Shown in pieces: positions 8,509-15,320 of a DNA stretch of 59,087 nt; the first letter of the stretch is position 1, and the number at the start of each line of letters is the position of its first letter. Source of the DNA: CAYPHY01 sp964410625 (GTDB lineage: Bacteria; Chloroflexota; Anaerolineae; Promineifilales; Promineifilaceae). The stretch spans positions 1-59,087 of the forward strand of contig CAYPHY010000032.1 in the NCBI GenBank assembly GCA_964410625.1, read 5' to 3'. Position numbers and translations under genes: made by a program. The notes below the pieces were generated by a model. That model ran no database searches and was not told where the DNA came from. It saw only the letters and a list, made by a program, of their open reading frames with translations.

Positions 8509-9153
8509 ATGGACTGGACAGATTGGGAACGTTGTTTCGTCCGCTTTTTGGAACAACAGACGGGCGGTGATGCCGCACATGGTTTGGGCCATATCCGCCG
8601 TGTGGTGGCGAATGCGCGGCGGTTGGCAGCGGCCGAAAACGCTGAGCTGATGGTGGTCATACCGGCCGCCTGGCTGCATGATTGCGTAGTCGTTCCCAAA
8701 GATTCCCCAGATCGCCCGCGTGCATCCCGGCTGGCGGCCGAGGCGGCTGTGGGCTTTCTGGCGGCAAACAACTATCCCGCCAAATACCTCGCGGCCATCC
8801 ACCATGCGATTGAAGCCCATAGCTTTACGGCCAACATCCCGGCACGAACGGCCGAAGCGCGGGTGGTGCAAGACGCCGACCGGCTGGACGCGATTGGGGC
8901 GATTGGCATTGCCCGCTGCCTGATGTTGGGCGGGGCAATGGGCCAGCCGTTGTATGATGAGCGCGAACCGTTTCCGGTGGAGCGGCCGCCGGACGACACG
9001 CTAAATATCCTTGACCACTTCTATGTAAAACTCCTGCATCTGGCTAAAATGATGCAAACACCTTCCGGCCGAAAAGAAGCGGAGCAACGCACCGCTTTTA
9101 TGCAACAGTATTTGCAGCAGTTAGACAACGAACTCGCAATTGAATCAGAGTAA
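8509..9153 (+). CDS. HD-domain phosphohydrolase (YedJ-like)
   Basis: This 214-residue single-domain HD protein has metal and catalytic signatures H24-GLGH-IRR, the AAWLHDC HD pair near residue 57, the IHHAIEAHSF segment near 97 and QDADRLDAIGAIG near 124. This is the pattern of the YedJ/YpgQ branch of HD hydrolases, several of which act on nucleotides; the actual substrate is unknown. Start ATG at 8509 gives the normal family N-terminus. An in-frame ATG five codons upstream (8494) is possible. The gene ends 15 bases before the TPR gene on the same strand, so the two may be co-transcribed. Confidence 0.85.
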   Translation: MDWTDWERCFVRFLEQQTGGDAAHGLGHIRRVVANARRLAAAENAELMVVIPAAWLHDCVVVPKDSPDRPRASRLAAEAAVGFLAANNYPAKYLAAIHHAIEAHSFTANIPARTAEARVVQDADRLDAIGAIGIARCLMLGGAMGQPLYDEREPFPVERPPDDTLNILDHFYVKLLHLAKMMQTPSGRKEAEQRTAFMQQYLQQLDNELAIESE

Positions 9154-9168
9154 TGATGAGGCACAACC

Positions 9169-10191
9169 ATGGCCGCAGAACACCGACGTTATGAACTGGC
9201 ACTGCAAATAGGGACTGAAGCAAACCAGCAGCATCTTTGGCGACAGGCATTGACCGCCCTACGCATTGCCCGCCAGGGGATGCCCTATGATGCGCGGGTC
9301 TATGCCGCATTGGGGGACGCCTGTCTGGGCATGGCGCTCTACCAGCACAGCCTGACCTGTTACAAAATCGCCGTGCGCCTGAACCGTAAGGAGCCGCTTT
9401 ACCTGCAACGGGTGGCCGATATTCAACTCTTTTTGGGACAGCGGGAAGAGGCGGCGCAGACGCTGGTGATGCTCGGCCGTCATATCCGACAACAAGGAAA
9501 CGCCGACGATACTCAACTCCGCTCCTATTGGGAACGGGCCATCGAACTGGCGCCTGATTTGCTGGCCCCACGCTGGTGGCTGGCGCAAATGCAACTACGC
9601 CAAAATGACACCGCCGGGGCTGTCACTCAGATTTTGGCTATGGCCGACATCTTAGAGCGCCACAATCGCCTATTGCCTGCGCTCCACCTTTGCCATTTGG
9701 CGCTCTATTTGCAGCCACAGGACAAGGGGGTGGCGAAAGCGGTCGAAAAGACGTGGCATTCGTTGATTGTCGGCCGCACGAGCACCCCCACACAATCCCC
9801 AACGGCCGAAAGCGGCCGCCTATCAACGGCCGTTCTCCCCGGCAGTTTGTTGACGGCCGCGCTCAGCCTGGCGCAATGGCAACTAACCCAGGAGGTGCGC
9901 CGCCTCCCTGCGCCGGTTGATACCAATATTCCTAACTCCGACGTCCACCACGTGTTGCGTCATGGCGCGTTGCAACACGCCCTCTACCATGAAACGCGCG
10001 GCAATGCAGGCGGGGCGGTGGTCGCTTATGAACGGGCGATTGCCTACGGCTTGCGGATGCCGGCCGCTTTCTTTGCGCTGGGTTTGCTCTACCGGCTGGT
10101 CGGCCGCGAATCCGATGCCCGCTGTGTGCTGCGCCTCGCTGCCCAAGACCCTTTCTATCGCCAGGCTGTCACGCTGATCGGCTACGTTTAG
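9169..10191 (+). CDS. TPR-repeat protein of unknown function
   Basis: This 340-residue soluble protein has helical repeats: ALTALRIARQGMPYDARVYAALGDACLG, HSLTCYKIAVRLNRKEPLYLQ, and a C-terminal pair around GAVVAYERAIAYGLRMPAAFFALGLLYRL. They are separated by a low-complexity segment at about residues 205-225 in which four CGGCCG palindromes occur within 60 bases. No signal peptide or membrane segment is visible. ATGAGG precedes the start by about 10 bases. It probably acts as a protein-protein scaffold. The neighbourhood (HD hydrolase upstream, formate dehydrogenase operon downstream) does not settle its role. Confidence 0.75.
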   Translation: MAAEHRRYELALQIGTEANQQHLWRQALTALRIARQGMPYDARVYAALGDACLGMALYQHSLTCYKIAVRLNRKEPLYLQRVADIQLFLGQREEAAQTLVMLGRHIRQQGNADDTQLRSYWERAIELAPDLLAPRWWLAQMQLRQNDTAGAVTQILAMADILERHNRLLPALHLCHLALYLQPQDKGVAKAVEKTWHSLIVGRTSTPTQSPTAESGRLSTAVLPGSLLTAALSLAQWQLTQEVRRLPAPVDTNIPNSDVHHVLRHGALQHALYHETRGNAGGAVVAYERAIAYGLRMPAAFFALGLLYRLVGRESDARCVLRLAAQDPFYRQAVTLIGYV

Positions 10192-10385
10192 GCCAATAGT
10201 AGTTACAGAGTAGCAACAACAACCGGATAATCCTTATATAGGTTGTACAGTCCGTACCTTTGGCGTTTGTGCAATCTTGTCCTAAAATAGGGTATATCAG
10301 CAGCCAGTCAGCGACCATAGTGGATAGGATAGGTTTCGGCCGCTCACTTGGACGCGATTGGTCTATCAGGAAAAGGAGTATCCTT

Positions 10386-12146
10386 GTGACGCTTGTAGCT
10401 GAAACGATTGATTTAACGCTCCTCGACCCCATTCTGGCCCGCTATCACGGCCGCAAACGCGATGCGCTGCTCCCCATGCTCCACGACACCCAGGCTATTT
10501 ATGGCTGGCTGCCGCGTCCGGCATTGGAGGCGATCAGCCATACCTTGCGCGTCCCACTGTCCGACATTCACGGTGTGGTCGAGTTTTATTCGATGTTTTA
10601 CAACGAGCCGATGGCGCGGCATGTGGTCCGCGTTTGTGAGGACCCGGCTTGCCATGTGGCTGGTGGCGCGGCCGTCCAGCAAGCTATCGAGGCGAAACTG
10701 GGCTTGCATTCCGGTGAAATGAGCGCCGACGGCCGTATTGCCTATGAGCATGTCCCTTGCCTGGGGATGTGTGAACATGCGCCTTGCGCCCTCAATGGCG
10801 ACCGTCCGGCGGGTGATCTCACGGTAGCGGATGTAGATGATTTCCTCGCCGGGACGTACCCGGAGCCGCCGCCGAAAGTGTATGGCGAGCCGCTGATCCT
10901 GCTGGAGCGGGTGGGCAAGGTGGACCCGCACAGTCTGGGTGATTATGAAGCGCATGGTGGCTATAGTGGTTTGCGCAAGGCGTTGGCGATGGAACCGGAA
11001 GCGATCATCGCTACGCTTAAAGGGAGCAATCTTGTCGGCCGTGGTGGGGCGATGTTCCCCGCCGGGTTAAAGTGGGAGTCGGCCCGCAACGTGCCGAGGC
11101 CAGCGGCCGAGAAGCATGTGGTGGTCAATGCCGATGAAAGCGAGCCAGGGACGTTCAAAGACCGCGTGCTGATGGAAGAAGACCCGTTCAGCCTGATCGA
11201 AGCGCTGACGCTGGCCGCCTATGCGGTGGGCGCGGAGAACGGCTGGATCTTTGTACGCGGCGAGTATCCGCGTTGCTTTGCGCGGCTCAGCGAAGCGGTG
11301 CGCCAGGCGCGAGAAGCGGGCTATTTGGGGCGTGACATTCTCGGCCGTAAGGGTTTTCATTTCGATATTGAAATGCGTCAGGGGGCCGGGGCCTATATTT
11401 GCGGTGAAGAGACCGCTCTCTTTGAGGCGATTGAGGGCAAGCGAGGCTTCCCGCGTATCAAGCCGCCCTTTCCCACGACACATGGGCTATTCCGGCAACC
11501 AACGGTGATCAACAACGTAGAAACGCTGGCTTCCGCCCTGGCGATTGTCAATATCGGCATGGATGAGTGGCGCAGGTGGGGAACGGCCGATTCGCCGGGG
11601 ACGAAGTGGTTTTGCCTCAGCGGCCATGTCCACAAGCCTGGCCTCTATGAACTCCCCTTTGGCCTGACGGTGCGCCAATTGATCGAGATGGCCGGTGGGG
11701 TAAAGGGGAATGAGGTGCAGGGGGTGTTGCTCGGCGGCGCGGCGGGGGTTTTCATTGATCAACGCCTGCTCGATATGCCGCTGACCTATGAGGACGCCCG
11801 CGCCAACAACGTGCCTCTCGGCTCCGGGGTGGTGATGGTCTTTAACGAGACGGTGGACATGCGCGAGATTATGTACCAGCTCAGCCGCTTTTTCGCCCAT
11901 GAGAGTTGCGGCAAATGCTACCCCTGCCAGCTTGGCACGCAGCGGCAAGTGGAGATTGTGAAGCGCATTGCCGCCCATAATCCTCGCCCTGGCGACCGCC
12001 AGACGTTGGAGGATGTGGGCTTTACGATGACTTACACCTCGCTCTGTGGTCTGGGGCAAACGGCCGCTTCCGCCATTCTCAGCGCCATGCCGCTTTGGCC
12101 CGAACTTTTCCGGACTGGCTCGGAAAATGGGAGACTGGGAGATTAA
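10386..12146 (+). CDS. Fused NuoE-NuoF-type subunit of NAD-dependent formate dehydrogenase (diaphorase)
   Basis: Residues 1-160 are a NuoE-like thioredoxin-fold domain with the [2Fe-2S] ligands C84, C89, C125 and C129. Residues 180-586 are a NuoF-like NADH/FMN domain: GRGGAMFPAGLKW, NADESEPGTFKDR for FMN and GAGAYICGEETALFEAIEG. A [4Fe-4S] set is formed by C508, C511, C514 and C554. It should pass electrons between NAD and the catalytic FdhA subunit encoded downstream, as FdsG plus FdsB do. GTG at 10386 is the likely start because AGGAG (10374-10378) sits 7 bases before it. The upstream ATG at 10260 would add 42 residues unlike the family. The last five codons and the TAA stop (NGRLGD*) are made of repeat family A. 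HoxF/HndC-type hydrogenase diaphorases look alike; the neighbouring fdhD and fdhA favour formate. Confidence 0.9.
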   Translation: MTLVAETIDLTLLDPILARYHGRKRDALLPMLHDTQAIYGWLPRPALEAISHTLRVPLSDIHGVVEFYSMFYNEPMARHVVRVCEDPACHVAGGAAVQQAIEAKLGLHSGEMSADGRIAYEHVPCLGMCEHAPCALNGDRPAGDLTVADVDDFLAGTYPEPPPKVYGEPLILLERVGKVDPHSLGDYEAHGGYSGLRKALAMEPEAIIATLKGSNLVGRGGAMFPAGLKWESARNVPRPAAEKHVVVNADESEPGTFKDRVLMEEDPFSLIEALTLAAYAVGAENGWIFVRGEYPRCFARLSEAVRQAREAGYLGRDILGRKGFHFDIEMRQGAGAYICGEETALFEAIEGKRGFPRIKPPFPTTHGLFRQPTVINNVETLASALAIVNIGMDEWRRWGTADSPGTKWFCLSGHVHKPGLYELPFGLTVRQLIEMAGGVKGNEVQGVLLGGAAGVFIDQRLLDMPLTYEDARANNVPLGSGVVMVFNETVDMREIMYQLSRFFAHESCGKCYPCQLGTQRQVEIVKRIAAHNPRPGDRQTLEDVGFTMTYTSLCGLGQTAASAILSAMPLWPELFRTGSENGRLGD

Positions 12147-12199
12147 GAGATTGGGAGAGTGAGCGGCAATCTCGTAGTCTCTCAATCTCCTACTCTCTA
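12126..12199. repeat. Inverted repeat A2 (GAGACTGGGA/GAGATTAAGA units)
   Basis: Units GGGAGACTGGGAGATTAAG (from 12129) face CTCGTAGTCTCTCAATCTCC (to about 12190), forming an inverted repeat between the diaphorase gene and fdhD. The element includes the diaphorase stop codon and ends about 10 bases before the fdhD start. Confidence 0.85.
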
Positions 12200-12209
12200 T
12201 TTAACATTC

Positions 12210-13028
12210 ATGTTCGAACAGATGGTCGTTGAAGTCGGCATCAAACCGACCCATTATATTAGCCTGAATGGTGGCGAGCCGTTGGATGTGGACGGCCGTG
12301 TGGTGGAGGAGTCGCTGGCCTGTATTTCAGTCAATGGCGAGGAAGTGGCGACCTTTATGTGTTCGCCGCGTGACCTGGACAAGCTGGCGTTGGGCTTCCT
12401 CTATAACGAAGGCTTGATCAGCGGCATGGCGGATGTACGGGCGGTACACATTGCTAAGAACAACGCCTGTGTGGATGTCTGGCTGCACAATATGGATTTC
12501 AAGCGTCCCGAACGGGCCATCACCACCGCCGGATGTGGGGGAGGCGTCACATTTGACGACCTCTCGCAGCAACATGAGCCGCTGGTGTCGGATTTGACGG
12601 CCGCGCCGCAAGAGCTGGCCCACCTGATGCGCGAATTGCACCTGGGGGCTACCCTTTACCAGCAAGCGCGGGGGATCCACACCGCCGTTCTGGCCGAGCG
12701 TGACCGGATACTGTTGCAGGTGGAGGACATCGGCCGCCACAACTGCCTCGACAAGCTGCAAGGGGCGGCGTTGCAAGCCGGGATTGAGACGCGCGACCGG
12801 ATTGTGTTGAGCAGCGGCCGGATCAGCAGCGAGATGTTGAACAAGGCACGGCGAATGGGCGTCCCAATTGTCTGTTCACGTACTTCGCCAACCAGCCTCT
12901 CCGTTGCGCTGGCCGAAGCGTGGAACATGACCATCGTCGCCTATTTGCGCCAGGACCGGATGCGGGTCTATACCCATCCAGAACGACTTGCTATAGAAGA
13001 AGTGTCACGCAAAGATGCAAAGGCGTAG
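12210..13028 (+). CDS. fdhD: FdhD sulfur carrier/sulfurtransferase for formate dehydrogenase maturation
   Basis: FdhD takes sulfur from a cysteine desulfurase and sulfurates the molybdenum cofactor of formate dehydrogenase. This 272-residue protein shows VNGEEVATFMCSPRDLDKLALGFL near the N-terminus, the active-site loop TTAGCGGG with C109, QARGIHTAVLAERDR, EDIGRHNCLDKLQGAAL and SSGRISSEMLNKARRMGVP. E. coli FdhD has a CxxC here. Only the first Cys is present, as in the GCG-type subgroup. The start ATG at 12210 excludes an upstream extension that reads the A2 repeat. The C-terminal codons (EVSRKDAKA) and the TAG stop fall in another repeat (13005-13116). Its place between two formate dehydrogenase subunits fits its job. 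Confidence 0.92.
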   Translation: MFEQMVVEVGIKPTHYISLNGGEPLDVDGRVVEESLACISVNGEEVATFMCSPRDLDKLALGFLYNEGLISGMADVRAVHIAKNNACVDVWLHNMDFKRPERAITTAGCGGGVTFDDLSQQHEPLVSDLTAAPQELAHLMRELHLGATLYQQARGIHTAVLAERDRILLQVEDIGRHNCLDKLQGAALQAGIETRDRIVLSSGRISSEMLNKARRMGVPIVCSRTSPTSLSVALAEAWNMTIVAYLRQDRMRVYTHPERLAIEEVSRKDAKA

Positions 13029-13116
13029 AGAGATTAAGAGATTGAGAGATTAAGAGACTAAGAGACTAAGAGGTTAGAGACTTCCGCGGCTTTGCGATCT
13101 TGGCGTCTTTGCGTGA
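13005..13116. repeat. Inverted repeat J (CACGCAAAGATGCAAAGG) flanking repeat A3
   Basis: CACGCAAAGATGCAAAGGCG (13006-13025) is complementary to CTTGGCGTCTTTGCGTG in 13099-13115. Between the arms lies a run of family A units (GAGATTAAGAGATTGAGAG, 13026-13083). The left arm encodes the last residues of FdhD, and the right arm ends 16 bases before the next start codon. Confidence 0.75.
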
Positions 13117-13131
13117 GTAAGGATTTATCTT

Positions 13132-13824
13132 ATGACAAACATGGTAACGTTGACCATTGATGACCAACAGGTGACGGTTCCGGCGGGGACGACCATCTTG
13201 GACGCGGCCGCCTCTATTGGCATCACGATTCCCGTTGTCTGCTATCACCCCCACCTGACAGCCAACGGGTTGTGCCGGGTCTGTTCGGTGGATGTGGAGC
13301 GACGGTTGCAAGCGGCCGCCTGTGTGACGCCGGTGGCCGAGGGGATGGTGGTTCATACGCAAACGGAAGCGGTTAAGCGCGGGCGGCGGACGATTTTGGA
13401 GATGTTGGCGTCGGCCGTTGATCTGGATGAATCGCCGGACATTTTGCCTTTGTTGGATGAGTATGAGGCGCAACCGGAGCGCTTCGCAGGGGGCCAGCGG
13501 CGCGAGACGCCGGTCTATGATGACAATCCCTTCTATCTGCGCGACTACAATAAGTGTATCAACTGCTGGCGTTGTGTACAGGTCTGTGCGGAGGATGCCC
13601 AGTTCACCTTTGCGCTGAGTTTTGACGGCCGTGGCTTCGCTACGACGATCGGCACGTTTATGAACGACGGGATGATGGATACGACCTGCGTTTTTTGCGG
13701 CCAATGTGTCGGCGTTTGTCCGACCGGCGCGTTGAAGCCCAAGCGGCAGGCATTGCTCGAACAAGGCGTGGACCCGGATGACATCTTCCGCCAGACACGA
13801 CGCGGCGGGAAGCGGAATAAGTAA
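13132..13824 (+). CDS. HoxU/NuoG-N-like iron-sulfur subunit of the formate dehydrogenase
   Basis: This 230-residue electron-transfer protein corresponds to the N-terminal part of NuoG or of FdsA-type formate dehydrogenases, here a separate gene. A plant-type [2Fe-2S] ferredoxin domain uses C37, C48, C51 and C64. Two classical CxxCxxCxxxC [4Fe-4S] sites follow: C142/C145/C148/C152 and C186/C189/C192/C196. The His-Cys3 cluster (N3/HxxxC type) usually found between them in NuoG and HoxU is not visible; residues 85-130 lack cysteines. It probably carries electrons between FdhA and the NuoEF-like subunit. A basic tail (RRGGKRNK) closes the protein. Thirty bases separate it from the next gene. Confidence 0.88.
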   Translation: MTNMVTLTIDDQQVTVPAGTTILDAAASIGITIPVVCYHPHLTANGLCRVCSVDVERRLQAAACVTPVAEGMVVHTQTEAVKRGRRTILEMLASAVDLDESPDILPLLDEYEAQPERFAGGQRRETPVYDDNPFYLRDYNKCINCWRCVQVCAEDAQFTFALSFDGRGFATTIGTFMNDGMMDTTCVFCGQCVGVCPTGALKPKRQALLEQGVDPDDIFRQTRRGGKRNK

Positions 13825-13853
13825 CCAAAGGATAACGGTTAATAAGGTTAACG

Positions 13854-14699
13854 ATGACGGCCGTTGCTGTGAATGCCGACGCCCAACCTATCACCAGAGG
13901 AATGCGCCTCTTTTTTGTCGCGGCCGCTATCCTCGTCTTTATCGCCGGCTTTCAGCTGTACTATGGCTCCGAGCAAACGGATGTCTATTTTGCCTGGACG
14001 ATTAACCCGCCGTTGACGGCCGCTTTTTTAGGCGCGGGCTACTGGTCGGTTTTTCTGCCTAGCGTGCTGGCCTTGCGCGAACGTACTTGGGTGCGCGTTC
14101 GCGGGACGATTCCGACGGCGATCATCGCGACGGCCCTGTTATTAGTTGCCACGCTGCTCCATCTGGATCGCTTTCACACCAACAGCCCGGTGTTTATCAC
14201 CTGGTTTGCCGCCTGGGCGTGGATCGTTGTCTATGTAGTGGCCCCACCGGTGGTGTTGCTACTCCTTTGGCAACAGCTTCGCATCGTTGGTGTTACGCCG
14301 CCACGACGATACCCACTTCCCCAACTGGTTCGCCTATTGTTGCTGATTATCAGCATTGTCACCGTTGCGCCAGCAATTTTATTGGTCATCGTTCCGGAAA
14401 CCGTCATTCCTTTCTGGCCGTGGATGCTTACGCCATTGACAGGGCGGACGGTGGGGGCGTGGTTGGCGGCCGTGGGATCGGCCGCGTTTGTGCTGTGGTG
14501 GGAGAATGACTTTGCCCGCTTGGAACTGCCGTCATTGGCGGTGTGGCTGTTCGGCGCGTTGCAACTGCTGGCCTTGCTTCGCTTCGCCGGTACAGTTGAT
14601 TGGGGTAATCCGGCTGCGTGGATGTTGGTGTTGCTGTGGTTGGCTATGGTTGCGTTGGGATTATTCATCTGGATAATAGGGAAAAGAACTGTCCTTTAA
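13854..14699 (+). CDS. Polytopic membrane protein, member 1 of a three-member local family
   Basis: This 281-residue protein has about eight hydrophobic helices and no recognised domain. Motifs FAWTINPPLTAAFLGAGYW, ATLLHLDRF and FWPWMLTPLTGRTVGAW recur in the equally long protein encoded at 45800-46645 and, more weakly, in the one at 46676-47503. Its place directly behind the HoxU-like gene suggests a membrane component or passenger of the formate dehydrogenase operon, but no quinone- or heme-binding signature is evident. Function unknown. Confidence 0.75.
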   Translation: MTAVAVNADAQPITRGMRLFFVAAAILVFIAGFQLYYGSEQTDVYFAWTINPPLTAAFLGAGYWSVFLPSVLALRERTWVRVRGTIPTAIIATALLLVATLLHLDRFHTNSPVFITWFAAWAWIVVYVVAPPVVLLLLWQQLRIVGVTPPRRYPLPQLVRLLLLIISIVTVAPAILLVIVPETVIPFWPWMLTPLTGRTVGAWLAAVGSAAFVLWWENDFARLELPSLAVWLFGALQLLALLRFAGTVDWGNPAAWMLVLLWLAMVALGLFIWIIGKRTVL

Positions 14700-14791
14700 G
14701 TCTAGGTATTTGAGCACTTTTAAGATGCCATCCTGCTACAAGCACGGCCGTTAGTCTGAATTAGTAAGAACGAGTTTTGGGTTTACTGCTG

Positions 14792-15007
14792 ATGAACGCT
14801 TATACCTATATCGCTATCATTGAGAAAGACCCCGATACTGGTCTTTACGTTGGGTATGTGCCTGATTTTCCAGGTGCGCACTCACAAGCAGAAACGCTTG
14901 ATGAACTCTATGAAAATTTGCGAGAAGTTATTGCTATGCTCTTAGAGGATGGGCCACCAATTCTGGAAACAGAATTTATTGGTACTCAGGCTATTGTTGT
15001 TTCCTAA
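14792..15007 (+). CDS. hicB: HicB-type antitoxin
   Basis: This 71-residue protein has the single HicB fold: YIAIIEKDPDTGLYVGYVPDFPGAHSQAETLDELYENLREVIAMLLEDG. HicB normally binds and neutralises the HicA mRNA-cleaving toxin. The ATG at 14792 gives the standard N-terminus; an upstream TTG at 14777 is less likely. No DNA-binding extension is present. The stop is one base before hicA. The module is visibly more AT-rich than its neighbours and sits inside the formate dehydrogenase cluster, suggesting later insertion. Confidence 0.85.
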   Translation: MNAYTYIAIIEKDPDTGLYVGYVPDFPGAHSQAETLDELYENLREVIAMLLEDGPPILETEFIGTQAIVVS

Positions 15008-15008
15008 G

Positions 15009-15235
15009 ATGGGCAAAAAATATCCTGTACTAAAGCCTCGGGAAGTTGTGGCAATTCTTACTCGAATTGGTTTTGTAGAAGTAAGGCAAAAAGGATCACA
15101 TATTCAGTATCGTCACCCTGATGGAAGAGGAACAACCGTACCATTTCATGCAGGACGGGATATTTGACCAACCCTTCTTAGACAATTGCCAAAGATATTG
15201 GCTTAACCATTGAGGAATTCTTAAGCTATCGTTGA
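15009..15235 (+). pseudogene. hicA: HicA-type toxin gene with a nonsense codon and a frameshift
   Basis: The frame from ATG 15009 encodes a normal HicA front half: LKPREVVAILTRIGFVEVRQKGSHIQYRHPDGRGTTVPFHAGRDI, including the active-site His of GSH. It meets TGA at 15165-15167. Reading on gives PTLLRQ, and after a one-base loss near 15184 the frame continues as IAKDIGLTIEEFLSYR to TGA 15233-15235. These are exactly the pieces expected of the HicA C-terminal helix. Two independent lesions remove the second half of the toxin, so it is most likely inactive while its antitoxin remains intact. Confidence 0.85.
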
Positions 15236-15320
15236 TTTAGAAACAGTATGCTGTGTTAGCAGTAACAGTAGTGAGGCGTACTTATTGACTTCTATACACT
15301 CACTGCCGGAGAGAAAGGTC

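Noticed and set aside
15165..15167. TGA in hicA considered as a selenocysteine codon
   Set aside because: The position is not a Cys in HicA proteins and a frameshift follows a few codons later, so this is decay.
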